A stretch of DNA of 64,000 nt from CFX5 sp023384495 (GTDB lineage: Bacteria > Chloroflexota > Anaerolineae > Caldilineales > Caldilineaceae): NCBI GenBank assembly GCA_048499455.1, contig JASNZV010000006.1, positions 186,001 to 250,000 of the forward strand, given 5' to 3'. A program made the position numbers and the translations under genes. The notes beneath the pieces are model-generated. The model made no database searches and was not told the DNA's origin. It worked only from the letters and a program-made list of their open reading frames with translations. Numbering within the stretch: position 1 is the first letter of the stretch; every line of letters begins with the position of its first letter. Below, one piece after another: positions 34,469 through 43,063 of the stretch.

Positions 34469-36982
34469 TTGACTACTCAACCAAATCATGCATCGAAGCC
34501 TCCAGTGTTCAGCGTTCTTGTTGCATGCTCCATCTTGGCGGCGAATCTGTTGCTCACCTTTGCCGTCGCCGAGGAGCACCTTCGGATCTTCCTGGTCAAC
34601 ATAACTTATCCCTTTTGGGATCTACTTGCGGCTGGCGCGCTCTTCGCCGCGGCGAAGACAGTCGCGCCATGCTCTCGCCGGCTCATGTGGGCCTGGGGCT
34701 CGCTGGCATCGGCGCTGTTGGCGGCGGGAATCGGCAACATCCTCTGGGCTATCTTCGAGACGAGCCAAGAGATTGTCCCCTTTCCATCAATTGCCGACGG
34801 GTTCTATCTGGCCTACTATCCTCTCGTTCTCGTCGGTGTGTTGCTGCTGCCGTTCAACCGGTTCGAGCGTATGGATTGGTGGCGGCTTGGGATCGACATC
34901 AGCATCATCATGGTTGCGACGACCATTGGCCTCTGGGCATTCTGGCTTGGCCCAATCGCTGCCTCTGTATCTGAGGCGCGGATCGTGGTGTGGCTTCTAT
35001 CTCTGGCCTACCCGGTAGGCAGCTTAATCTTGTTCTTTGCGCTCCTGTTACTCCTCTACCGCAAACGTCAAGGGCAAAGGCTTGGGCCGTTGGCGCCACT
35101 GGCGCTCAGTCTGATTGTCGGGGTCGTCGGGGATATGATCTACGGCTATCAATCCATGACGGGGAGCTATCAAAGCGCAAGTTGGTTGGATCTCACCTGG
35201 CTTACTGGAACTCTCCTCTACTTTATAGCGGGCGCCTGGCAGGCAAGCAACGTCAATGGTGGCTATCTCCGGCGCAGGCCGGAGATAACCACCCCGCAGG
35301 GGGTCGGGTACCCCACGCCATCTCGGTTCCATACAAAATCTGCCTCCTGGCTAACCTATCTGCCATATGCTTGGTCGATTGGCGCCTATGTGGTGTTGAT
35401 ACAGTACTATATTCATAACCAACAGACGGTGGTCTGGTTGACAGGGGGTGTAGGCGCCGTTACCGCCCTGGTGTTGCTTCGTCAGATGATGGCGTTGTAT
35501 GAGAATCGGTTACTCATTGCAGAAGTTCACCGCCAGGCGCTGGAACTGCGCCAGATGAATCACGAGCTTCAACTTGAGGTGGATGAGCGCAAGCGCGCCG
35601 AGGCGCAATTGGCGCACAATGCGCTGCACGATTCATTGACCGGGCTGCCCAATCGGGCGCTCTTGCTGGATCGGCTGCACCACGCTATCGAGTTCGCCAA
35701 ACGGCATGCAGAATATCGCTTTTCGGTGCTCTTTCTTGACCTGGATCACTTCAAAGTAGTGAACGACAACCTGGGTCACGCCGTCGGGGACCAATTGCTG
35801 ATTGCGATTGGGCAGCGGCTGCAACAGTGCCTCTGTGCGGGCGACATGGTGGCGCGCCTGGGTGGCGATGAATTCATTGTTGTGCTTGAAGGCATGGGCG
35901 ATTCAGAGTACGTCAATACAATCGTAAATCGCATCCAAGCCAGCCTCAGACAGCCCTTCAACCTGTCTGGCCGTCAGCTACTAGCCGGCGCCAGCATCGG
36001 CATCGTCGCCAACGGCGAACAGTATGAACAGGCGGGCGACATTTTGCGCGATGCTGATATGGCCATGTATGAAGCCAAAATGCAGGGTAAAGCGCGCAGC
36101 ACACGCTTTCATGTCCAGATGCGCCAGCAGGCGCAGGCCCGTCTGCTGTTGGAACAAGACCTGGATCAGGCGCTTGACCGCGGTGAATTGGAGTTGCACT
36201 ATCAGCCGATTATGGCGTTGGACACCAACCGCATCTCTGGTTTTGAGGCGTTGCTGCGCTGGCGTCACCCGCAGTATGGCCTGCTGGCGCCAAACGAGTT
36301 TATACCCCTGGCGGAAGAGACGGGCGCAATTCTGCGCATCGGTTGTTGGGTCCTTGACCAATCCTGTCGCCAGTTGCGCGAATGGCAAACTCGTTTCGCG
36401 CAGACGCCGCCCCTCACCATGAGCGTTAACATCTCGGGCGTTCAGCTATTGGCGCCCGAGTTCAACGAGCAGGTAGCGGAGATTCTGAAGAGGGTGGGGA
36501 TTGCCCCCTCCACGCTCCGCCTTGAGGTGGCGGAGAGCGCCTGGCTCAACAACACGGATGAGGCAGTCTCTTTCTTTCAGAGGCTTCACACCATGGGGAT
36601 ACAACTCCATATCGATGACTTTGGCGCTGGCTATTCCTCGCTGGCCTATTTGCGCTATTTCCCGGTTCGCATGCTCAAAATTGATCAATCTTTTCTGAGC
36701 AACAGCGATGATGATAGAAACCGAGATATCGTCAAGGCGCTGATTGCCATGGCCCACGATCTGGGGATGGAGACGGTGGCCGAGGGGGTTGAAACGGTGG
36801 AACAACTCAACCGACTCAGAAGACTCGGTTGCAACTTTGGCCAGGGCTACTTGCTTAGCCGCCCGACGGACAAGGCAGGTATTGGGCAATTGCTCGAAGC
36901 CCAGCGTTCACAACAGACGCCTCAAAACACGTTGAAGCAGCCTGGGCGATTGTGCCTTCCCCAATTGAACGAAATGAGATAG
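34469..36982 (+). CDS. membrane GGDEF-EAL cyclic-di-GMP protein
   Basis: An 837-residue signalling protein. The first 345 residues or so hold about eight to ten TM helices (a MASE-like sensor), followed by a coiled coil (about 350-385). The GGDEF domain (about 390-550) has the intact motif RLGGDEF near residue 466, but the inhibitory RxxD site reads CAGD. The EAL domain (about 565-815) has FEALLRWRHP, the NIS motif, IDDFGAGYSS, KIDQSF and AEGVET, so it looks catalytically complete. It could both make and degrade c-di-GMP. The start codon is TTG, with GAGGAGGAG just upstream. Confidence 0.94.
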   Translation: MTTQPNHASKPPVFSVLVACSILAANLLLTFAVAEEHLRIFLVNITYPFWDLLAAGALFAAAKTVAPCSRRLMWAWGSLASALLAAGIGNILWAIFETSQEIVPFPSIADGFYLAYYPLVLVGVLLLPFNRFERMDWWRLGIDISIIMVATTIGLWAFWLGPIAASVSEARIVVWLLSLAYPVGSLILFFALLLLLYRKRQGQRLGPLAPLALSLIVGVVGDMIYGYQSMTGSYQSASWLDLTWLTGTLLYFIAGAWQASNVNGGYLRRRPEITTPQGVGYPTPSRFHTKSASWLTYLPYAWSIGAYVVLIQYYIHNQQTVVWLTGGVGAVTALVLLRQMMALYENRLLIAEVHRQALELRQMNHELQLEVDERKRAEAQLAHNALHDSLTGLPNRALLLDRLHHAIEFAKRHAEYRFSVLFLDLDHFKVVNDNLGHAVGDQLLIAIGQRLQQCLCAGDMVARLGGDEFIVVLEGMGDSEYVNTIVNRIQASLRQPFNLSGRQLLAGASIGIVANGEQYEQAGDILRDADMAMYEAKMQGKARSTRFHVQMRQQAQARLLLEQDLDQALDRGELELHYQPIMALDTNRISGFEALLRWRHPQYGLLAPNEFIPLAEETGAILRIGCWVLDQSCRQLREWQTRFAQTPPLTMSVNISGVQLLAPEFNEQVAEILKRVGIAPSTLRLEVAESAWLNNTDEAVSFFQRLHTMGIQLHIDDFGAGYSSLAYLRYFPVRMLKIDQSFLSNSDDDRNRDIVKALIAMAHDLGMETVAEGVETVEQLNRLRRLGCNFGQGYLLSRPTDKAGIGQLLEAQRSQQTPQNTLKQPGRLCLPQLNEMR

Positions 36983-37232
36983 CCAATTCGGTCTGCAATC
37001 GAGCTTGCGCTCCCCGAGTGATGCAGACGGTGGAGATGCCCACACCATTCAATTCGCCACGTTGGGAAACGGTCCGAAATCTATCCAGTGACGCAGGTTT
37101 CACGCTGGTATACTGATGACAAGCGCTGTGTGGTAGCACACAACGTGTGAGTGATCTGCCCCATTGGTGCAATTTGCTTTGTCGGCCATAATGCCGGCGA
37201 TTGGCTCAACTTCCCGCCGTGGAGAATTTCGT

Positions 37233-37328
37233 ATGAACGCTCTCGCATTGATCTTGATGGCCACCATGTTGCTGGCGCTCTATATTACGCCGGCAACCGC
37301 AAACGATGATGTGGAGCCGTCACACTGA
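37233..37328 (+). CDS. putative 31-residue secreted or membrane peptide
   Basis: A short frame MNALALILMATMLLALYITP followed by ATANDDVEPSH. It reads as a signal peptide or a single TM segment with a short acidic tail and a possible cleavage site after ATA. GGAGA lies 9 nt upstream of the ATG, and a good terminator hairpin follows 35 bp after the stop, which together argue for expression. No homologue is recognised. Chance occurrence remains possible. Confidence 0.4.
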   Translation: MNALALILMATMLLALYITPATANDDVEPSH

Positions 37329-37363
37329 CGAAAGGCAATATACAATATGAATACCCCGACTTG

Positions 37364-37396
37364 AACCCCCACGCGGCTTGCAGTGGGGGTTTTGAT
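37364..37396 (+). terminator. Rho-independent terminator
   Basis: AACCCCCAC and GTGGGGGTT flank a 10-nt loop, followed by a T-rich run (TTGATTTTT). It is oriented for transcription on the plus strand from the small peptide gene, just before the convergent molybdoenzyme gene ends at 37415. Confidence 0.75.
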
Positions 37397-37414
37397 TTTT
37401 CGTTGCTTGGCGTT

Positions 37415-38047
37415 TTACCATCCGAACCGTTCTTCGAGCCAGGGATCGCCCTGCATGTGGTAGCCGTGGCGCTCCCAAAAGCCGGGCCGATCGCCGCTCA
37501 TAAACTCCAGCCCACGCAGCCATTTGGCGCTCTTCCAGAAATACTTCTTGGGCGCCAACAGTCGCAGTGGGTAGCCGTGGTCCGGCTCAAGGGGCTTGCC
37601 GTCGTAGCGGTAGGCGAGCATGGTGTCCTCATCATCCAGCACAGCGAGCGCGATATTGGTGGTGAATCCCTGCTCGCAGTGGGCCATGACATGCGTTGCC
37701 TCGGGTTTCACCCGCAACCCAGCCACGAACTGGCGCCACGGAATGCCCGTCCACGTCGTGTCGAGTTTGCTCCAGCGAGTGACGCAGTGAATGTCCACCG
37801 TTTGCGTCTGTGTGGCCATCGCCATCAGATCGGCCCACGAAAAGGTTTGTTCTTCTTCCACCAGCCCAAAGACGCGCAACGTCCAATCATCGAGCGTGGC
37901 GTAATGGGGCGTTTCGCCATAGTGCAACACGGGAAACTTGTCGGTAACAAACTGGCCGGGCGGCACTCGGTCACCCTGGGATTCCTTCGGCGCGTTCTTG
38001 ACGCGCTTGAGTTGTTCAACGCGTTTCAACGGGTTTTCAAAGCGCAT
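37415..38047 (-). CDS. sulfite-oxidase-like molybdopterin oxidoreductase (cytosolic)
   Basis: A 210-residue protein with the SUOX-fold molybdopterin-binding domain. The catalytic Cys88 is in DIHCVTRWSKLDTTW, followed by WTGIPWRQFVAGL, HCEQGFTTNIALAVLDDED and DHGYPLRLLAPKKYFWKSAKWLRGLEF. It is shorter than periplasmic MsrP/YedY and has no Tat signal, so it should be cytosolic. Typical members of this branch are annotated sulfite oxidase-like; substrate unknown. The protein ends in a Trp/Phe-rich tail. It stands alone on the minus strand. Confidence 0.93.
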   Translation of the reverse strand: MRFENPLKRVEQLKRVKNAPKESQGDRVPPGQFVTDKFPVLHYGETPHYATLDDWTLRVFGLVEEEQTFSWADLMAMATQTQTVDIHCVTRWSKLDTTWTGIPWRQFVAGLRVKPEATHVMAHCEQGFTTNIALAVLDDEDTMLAYRYDGKPLEPDHGYPLRLLAPKKYFWKSAKWLRGLEFMSGDRPGFWERHGYHMQGDPWLEERFGW

Positions 38048-38301
38048 GATCGCCTCTTATCCAACGTTTGTGTAGGTAATGGCGCGAAAGCTGTTTCAAC
38101 CAAAGTGGAAGCCATGCCTTCGCGTTTTCAAAGCAACCGCGGTTTATACTGGTAAAAAGTATAGCAAGGTGCGCCGGATGGCCGCGTAACTAGGCTTCCG
38201 AACCACCTTTCGGTTGTGCGCGCCCAGCGCTTCTCAAATTGCCCATGCCGGTGGTATGATGGGGCAGATCAGTGAAGCATCCCAACCAGCAAGGAATGAA
38301 C

Positions 38302-38775
38302 ATGACCACACGCACATTGGCCCGCCATGGCGGCCTCTTTTTTGAAGAATTTGCAATTGGCGATGAGGTGGAGAGTGTCGGTCGCACCATCACCGAAACC
38401 GATATCGTCAACTTTGCCGCACTTTCCGGCGACTGGAATCTGATCCACAGCGACGCCGAATACAGCAAGAGCCAGATGTTTGGCCAGCGCGTAGCCCATG
38501 GGCTGCTTGTGCTCAGCATTGCCAGCGGGCTGGCGGTGCGTCTCGGCTTTATGGAAGAGACGGTCATGGCCTTCCGCGGCCTGGAATGGCGCTTTACCAA
38601 ACCGGTCTTTATCGGCGACACTGTTCGCCTGCGCGTCAAGGTGCAAGAGAAGAAAGAGATGGCCCGGCTCGGTGGCGGATTAGTCACTTTCGAGATGGCG
38701 GTGGTGAATCAGCGTGACGAGGTTTGCCAGCGCGGCGCGTGGGATCTGTTGTGCAAAGCGCGCGGAGCCGATTGA
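38302..38775 (+). CDS. MaoC-like (R)-specific enoyl-CoA hydratase family protein
   Basis: A 157-residue hot-dog-fold dehydratase. It has FFEEFAIGDEVESVGRTITE, the hydratase-2 catalytic motif region DIVNFAALSGDWNLIHSDAEYS with its Asp and His, then QRVAHGLLVLSIASGLAVRLG and KPVFIGDTVRLRVKV. It probably hydrates or dehydrates an acyl-CoA. I chose the ATG at 38302 because AAGGA lies at proper spacing; a GTG at 38272 and an ATG at 38296 are alternatives. It is followed 64 bp later by the Cas4-like gene. Confidence 0.9.
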   Translation: MTTRTLARHGGLFFEEFAIGDEVESVGRTITETDIVNFAALSGDWNLIHSDAEYSKSQMFGQRVAHGLLVLSIASGLAVRLGFMEETVMAFRGLEWRFTKPVFIGDTVRLRVKVQEKKEMARLGGGLVTFEMAVVNQRDEVCQRGAWDLLCKARGAD

Positions 38776-38839
38776 CACGCATCGATCGTCTATCATCACG
38801 GGCCATTGACCCGAGCCCAGCGCCAAAGGTATTTCGTCT

Positions 38840-39394
38840 ATGTGGCTCTATTTGCTCTTTGCCGCTGTTGTGCTGGGGTGCGTGGGGCTTGCGCTCCTCT
38901 GGCTGGGCCGGCAAGCGTACATGAAGACCGGCTTGCCGCTGGGCGAGGTGGTCTATAGCGACACCGGGGCGTGGCAGCGCCTTGAGAAGCCGCTCATCAG
39001 CCGGCGCTATGGGCTGGTGGGCAAACCCGATTATCTGGTGCGCGTTTCCGAGCGTGGGCGCACCGTCACCGTGCCGGTGGAGGTGAAGAGCCGCAACCGC
39101 CCGCCGACGCCGATTGAAGGACACATCCTGCAATTGGCCGCCTATTGTCTGCTCGTCGAAGAACATTTTCACGCCGCCCCGCCCTATGGCCTGCTGCGCT
39201 ATGCCGACGCCACGCTTAAAATCCCTTTCACAGACGCGCTGCGACGCCAGACATGGGAAACCGCAGACGCCATCCGGCGCCAACGCCACGCCGCCAATCT
39301 GTCGCGCAGCCACACGGAGGCGCAGCGCTGCCGCCATTGCGGCTACCTGCACGCGTGCGGTGTCGAGGCGCTGCCCGTGCAGGGCGACCCGTGA
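38840..39394 (+). CDS. membrane-anchored Cas4-like PD-(D/E)XK nuclease domain protein
   Basis: A 184-residue protein with an N-terminal TM helix (about 3-24), then a RecB/Cas4-type nuclease core: GKPDYLV (Asp64), VPVEVKS (Glu81, Lys83) and the QLAAY motif (Gln98, Tyr102). C-terminal cysteines C164, C167 and C173 resemble the Cas4/Dna2 iron-sulfur site, but the usual fourth, N-terminal cysteine is not seen outside the TM helix. No CRISPR array or other cas gene is present. It probably acts in DNA end processing near the membrane (inferred). The 3' end overlaps cofC by 52 bp on the opposite strand. Confidence 0.85.
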   Translation: MWLYLLFAAVVLGCVGLALLWLGRQAYMKTGLPLGEVVYSDTGAWQRLEKPLISRRYGLVGKPDYLVRVSERGRTVTVPVEVKSRNRPPTPIEGHILQLAAYCLLVEEHFHAAPPYGLLRYADATLKIPFTDALRRQTWETADAIRRQRHAANLSRSHTEAQRCRHCGYLHACGVEALPVQGDP

Positions 39395-39990
39395 TAGCCG
39401 GCCACGGTATTCCGCAGGGCAACCCAATCGGCGGGCAGATCAACGTCAAACGCCAGTGTGGGCGATTGGTGGACCCGGCAGGGCAGATCAGCCGCCTGGG
39501 CCAGCAAACAATGGCGCGCAAAGCTTTCAACCCCAAAGCCAAAGGGGATAGCGTCCGGCGGGCGTAGGAGCAATGCGCTGGTGCCGCCCATGCTGCTCGG
39601 CGCAATGACAACGCCCGGCCCTGATTGCGCCAGTGCTACCAATGCGTCCAGATCGGCGACGGTGAGTTGGGGAAGGTCTGCCGGCAGCACGAGAATGGCT
39701 TCGGCATGCGCACCGAGTGCGGCCTGGCGCGCCTGTTCCAGCGCTGCGTTCAATGTGTGGCCATCTTCGCGAAGAACGCCGACACCGGCCAGATGGGCCA
39801 ATGCCCACACCTGGGGGTCGCGGCTGATGACCATGATCTCGGCAAAACAATCGGCCGCTTGCGCAATGGTGAGCACATGTCGCAGCAGCCGGCGCATGAG
39901 CCCGGCGCGCTCACCGACAGGCAACACGGTAGCCAGCCGGCTCTTGCTCTCGCTGAGCGATTTCACGGGCACAATCAACCATAACCTCAT
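39343..39990 (-). CDS. cofC: 2-phospho-L-lactate (or PEP) guanylyltransferase
   Basis: A 215-residue CofC/FbiD enzyme of F420 biosynthesis. It activates 2-phospholactate or phosphoenolpyruvate with GTP for CofD. Motifs are IVPVKSLSESKSRLATVL (GTP site), EAILVLPADLPQLTVADLDAL, GTSALLLRPPDAIPFGFG and SPTLAFDVDLPADW. Its ATG overlaps the cofD stop by 4 bp. The last 19 residues or so (AGYHGSPCTGSASTPHACR) go beyond the usual end of the family and are encoded in the antisense overlap with the Cas4-like gene. Confidence 0.93.
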   Translation of the reverse strand: MRLWLIVPVKSLSESKSRLATVLPVGERAGLMRRLLRHVLTIAQAADCFAEIMVISRDPQVWALAHLAGVGVLREDGHTLNAALEQARQAALGAHAEAILVLPADLPQLTVADLDALVALAQSGPGVVIAPSSMGGTSALLLRPPDAIPFGFGVESFARHCLLAQAADLPCRVHQSPTLAFDVDLPADWVALRNTVAGYHGSPCTGSASTPHACR

Positions 39991-40979
39991 GGAGCCGGGC
40001 TACGGAGATTTTGGGGTTGAATCGGCGCCGGCGCGCTGGATGGCCCCCGAAGCTGGGCGCCAAAGTCCATGATCTCAGTGGCCAGCCGCTGCTTGCTTGT
40101 CTGGTCGGTCATGATGGTATCTGTGACCAACACGGGCATGTCAATCTGGTCGCTCAGATGCGCGTCGCACATATCCACCACAAAACCGTCGAGCACATCT
40201 TGATAGTGATGGGCGACCGTCACGGGGCTGATTGTCATGCCCATTTCGCGCATCATTTTGGCGGCCGGTCCCTTGATCGCTTGACCGCCTACAATGGGCG
40301 AAACGCCCATTTTGGGCGCAGGGTGGGTTTGCAGCCGCCGCCGCAACCCCGGCATACTGAGAATGGGGTCGATGCTCAGGTAGGGGTTGCTGGGGCAGAA
40401 TACAATCAGATTGGCGTGGCGCAGGGCCTCTTCCACGGCAATCGGGAGCCGCGCTGACGCAGCGCCCACATAGGTCACATCGATCACCACCGGCTCGCAG
40501 CGCAGGCGGACGAAATAGTGCTGGAACGGCAGATCGCCCTCGTCGGTGTGGACGAGCGTGCGCACGGGGCTGTCGCTCATCGGTAGGATCACCGAGCGCA
40601 CGCCGAGCGCACGCCGCAGGCGGTCGGTCACCTCGGTCAAGGTTGCGCCCTGCCGTAGCCACTCACTGCGGCGTAGATGGACGGCCAAGTCTTTGTCGCC
40701 CAGGCGAAACCAATCCTCGCCCCCCAACTGACCCATGCTCTCTAAAACACCAAACGTTTCGCCGGTGCGCCCCCATCCGGTCTCTGGGTTGTGGATGCCG
40801 GCCAGATTGTACATGACAGTGTCCAGGTCGGGGCAGATGGTCAACCCCCAATGCTCAAAATCATCGCCGGTGTTGACAATTACGGTCAGGCGGTCTGGGC
40901 CCAACGCAGCCTGGAGGCCGGTGGCCAGCTTTGCCCCGCCGACGCCGCCGGCGAGGGCAATCACGTGCTGTGGGTTCAT
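39987..40979 (-). CDS. cofD: 2-phospho-L-lactate transferase
   Basis: A 330-residue CofD/FbiA that transfers the phospholactyl or enolpyruvyl moiety to Fo. It starts with VIALAGGVGGAKLATGL and has VNTGDDFEHWGLTICPDLDTVMY, DKDLAVHLRRSEWLRQGATLTEV, MSDSPVRTLVHTDEGDLPFQHYF and SPIVGGQAIKGPAAKMM, the full family pattern. The ATG at 40979 starts directly before the glycine-rich motif. It overlaps cofC by ATGA and lies 57 bp downstream of the nitroreductase gene, forming an F420 operon. The glutamate ligase CofE and the Fo synthase are not in the window. Confidence 0.96.
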   Translation of the reverse strand: MNPQHVIALAGGVGGAKLATGLQAALGPDRLTVIVNTGDDFEHWGLTICPDLDTVMYNLAGIHNPETGWGRTGETFGVLESMGQLGGEDWFRLGDKDLAVHLRRSEWLRQGATLTEVTDRLRRALGVRSVILPMSDSPVRTLVHTDEGDLPFQHYFVRLRCEPVVIDVTYVGAASARLPIAVEEALRHANLIVFCPSNPYLSIDPILSMPGLRRRLQTHPAPKMGVSPIVGGQAIKGPAAKMMREMGMTISPVTVAHHYQDVLDGFVVDMCDAHLSDQIDMPVLVTDTIMTDQTSKQRLATEIMDFGAQLRGPSSAPAPIQPQNLRSPAP

Positions 40980-41036
40980 GACGGTCTGTTGTCCAAAAAT
41001 AAGTGCCGGGAATGAACTGCGCAATGAATGCAAATG

Positions 41037-41654
41037 CTAACGCCAGACCACACGGCTGGCAAGCGGCGCCCGCTCTTTGTGCTTTGTTTCCGCAGGGTAG
41101 CCAACGGTGAGCAGCGCCTGCGGCCGCCACGTCGCCGGTAATTGTAACACATCTTGCACCAAATCGGGCGCAAAGAGCGGGGCGCACATCCAGCACGCGC
41201 CCAAGCCATAGTGATGCGCCGCCAACAGGAGGTTTTGGCAGGCGAGCGCCACGCTCTGCACCGCCATCGTCCATTCGGCCTGGTTGCGCTGTTCGTCGGG
41301 GTAGACGTCCATCTCTTCCATGTTCGCTGCGGCAATGATCAGCGCAGCGGCGCCCGTCAACCGGGCGTGGCTGATGGCGATGCGCCGCTCCACAAAGGAT
41401 GGGTCTGCATTGTCCGCGTTGAGGTCTTGTCGCCAGCGGTCGGCCATGCGCTCGCTAAGATGCGCTTTGGTTGCGCCGCCGGTGACCACACAGAAGCGCC
41501 ACGGCTGCCGGTTATGCGCCGACGGGGCCCAGATCGCCGCCTCGAGCAGCTTCTCCAGCAGCTCGGGCGCCACTGGTTGCGCCGTGTAGCGCCGGATCGA
41601 GCGCCGACCCGCCATGAGCGCCCAGAAGTCCGCATCGGCCAATTCAGCGACCAT
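41037..41654 (-). CDS. nitroreductase-family FMN enzyme, probably F420 maturation (FbiB C-domain-like)
   Basis: A 205-residue nitroreductase-fold protein: MAGRRSIRRYTAQPVAPELLEKLLEAAIWAPSAHNRQPW at the start (FMN site), LSERMADRWRQDLNAD, VQSVALACQNLLLAAHHYGLGACWM and a C-terminal PQALLTVGYPAE. RRS-R-Y and APSAHNRQPW with MADRW..DL resemble the C-terminal domain of actinobacterial FbiB, which reduces dehydro-F420. As a neighbour of cofD/cofC, this stand-alone version fits the same step. Specific substrate assignment is inferred. Confidence 0.82.
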   Translation of the reverse strand: MVAELADADFWALMAGRRSIRRYTAQPVAPELLEKLLEAAIWAPSAHNRQPWRFCVVTGGATKAHLSERMADRWRQDLNADNADPSFVERRIAISHARLTGAAALIIAAANMEEMDVYPDEQRNQAEWTMAVQSVALACQNLLLAAHHYGLGACWMCAPLFAPDLVQDVLQLPATWRPQALLTVGYPAETKHKERAPLASRVVWR

Positions 41655-41674
41655 TTGTCTGATCCAATTCCAGG

Positions 41675-43030
41675 TTACACCCGTTCAGGCGGCTCGTTGC
41701 CCGCTTCGACAATGGCGCGGCGCACGTTGACCAGCGGCAAGAGGATCAGCCCGGCAGCGAAGAAGATCGCCACCGAGAGAATAGCCACACGGTAGCTCCC
41801 GGTCCACTGGAGCGAGAGGCCAAAGAGCAGCGGCCCCAGCCAACTCGTGCCCCGCTCGCTGACTTCGTACAGGCTGAAGTATTCTGCCTCCCGGCCTTTG
41901 GGGATCATCTGCGAGAAGAGCGAACGGCTCAATGCCTGGCTGCCCCCCAAGACAATGGCAATGACGGCAGCCAAAACAAAGAACTGACCCACACTTTGCA
42001 GCAGCCCATAAGCATAGACCACCACGCCAAACCAGATGACCAGGCTGATCAAGATGGCCTGTTTGGCGCCAGTCATGCGCGCCAGATAGCCAAAGGCCAA
42101 CGCGCCCAAAAAGGCGACAAACTGCACCATGAGCACCAGTTGCACCAGCGACGACTGCGCCATCCCCAGTTCTTGCGCGCCAAACTGCGCCGCCAGCGCA
42201 ATCACCGTCTGGATGCCATCATTGTACAACAGATAGGCCACCAGAAAGAGCAGCGTTTGGGGAAAACGCGGCAACTCGCGCAGAGTGCGCCCTAGCTGCT
42301 GAAAGCCAATTGTGAGATAGCGTTCACCCGGCGCAAGGTGTTTGAGCGGTTGGCGGACGCGCAGCGTCACCAGTGGGATCAGGGTGAAGACAGCCCACCA
42401 GACCCCAGCCGAGGCGAGACAGATGCGCGCCGCCAGCGCCGTGCTGATCCCCAGCGCCGGCGCCGTAAATTGCACGAAGAGCAGATTGAACAGCAGCAGC
42501 AGCCCGCCCCCCAAATAGCCCAACGCCCACCCCTGCGACGAAACCTTGTCCCGGTCGTCGGGTGCGGCAATTTCGGGCAGAAAGGCATTGTAGAAGACAA
42601 TCGACGCCCCAAAACTCAAGTTTGCCAACACAAAGAGGCCGCCGCCCCAGAGATAGCTATCGCCTTCGACAAAGAAGAGGGCCATGGTGGCGAAAGCGCC
42701 CAGATAGGCGAACGTTGCCATCATCTGTCGCTTGAGATTCGTATAGTCGGCGACCGCACCCAAGATCGGCAAAAAGAACACCTGTAGCACCACCGAAAGA
42801 GAAACCATGTAGGGGAAGAATGCATCGGCCACCACAGGGACGCCAAAGGGGTAGACATACCCGTCTGCGCCAGCGGCGCTTTGGGTGACAGCGGTCAAAT
42901 AGGGGCCGAGAAAGACGGTGACAACGGTCGTGGCAAAGGCGGAGTTCGCCCAATCATAAAAATACCAGCCAACTTGTTCGCGACGGCTATAAGGGTGAGA
43001 AGAAGGGAACCCAATCGGCTGGTTCGGCAT
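41675..43030 (-). CDS. MFS transporter, UMF1/Atg22-like
   Basis: A 451-residue transporter with about 12 TM helices. The signature region is VGWYFYDWANSAFATTVVTVFLGPYL at the N terminus, then PILGAVADYTNLKRQMMATFAYLG and SFGASIVFYNAFLPEIAAPDDRDKVSSQGWALGYLGGG. The second half contains GGSQALSRSLFSQMIPKGREAEYFSLYEV. This is typical of the UMF1 family related to vacuolar effluxer Atg22. The transported compound is unknown; it begins 20 bp upstream of the nitroreductase gene, so it may be co-transcribed with the F420 genes. Confidence 0.93.
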   Translation of the reverse strand: MPNQPIGFPSSHPYSRREQVGWYFYDWANSAFATTVVTVFLGPYLTAVTQSAAGADGYVYPFGVPVVADAFFPYMVSLSVVLQVFFLPILGAVADYTNLKRQMMATFAYLGAFATMALFFVEGDSYLWGGGLFVLANLSFGASIVFYNAFLPEIAAPDDRDKVSSQGWALGYLGGGLLLLFNLLFVQFTAPALGISTALAARICLASAGVWWAVFTLIPLVTLRVRQPLKHLAPGERYLTIGFQQLGRTLRELPRFPQTLLFLVAYLLYNDGIQTVIALAAQFGAQELGMAQSSLVQLVLMVQFVAFLGALAFGYLARMTGAKQAILISLVIWFGVVVYAYGLLQSVGQFFVLAAVIAIVLGGSQALSRSLFSQMIPKGREAEYFSLYEVSERGTSWLGPLLFGLSLQWTGSYRVAILSVAIFFAAGLILLPLVNVRRAIVEAGNEPPERV

Positions 43031-43063
43031 GAAGGCTCAATCGGATATTGGATGATGGTGGTG

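Noticed and set aside
38840..39394. A CRISPR-Cas locus around the Cas4-like gene
   Set aside because: There are no spaced direct repeats and no cas1, cas2 or effector genes in the window; neighbours are metabolic.
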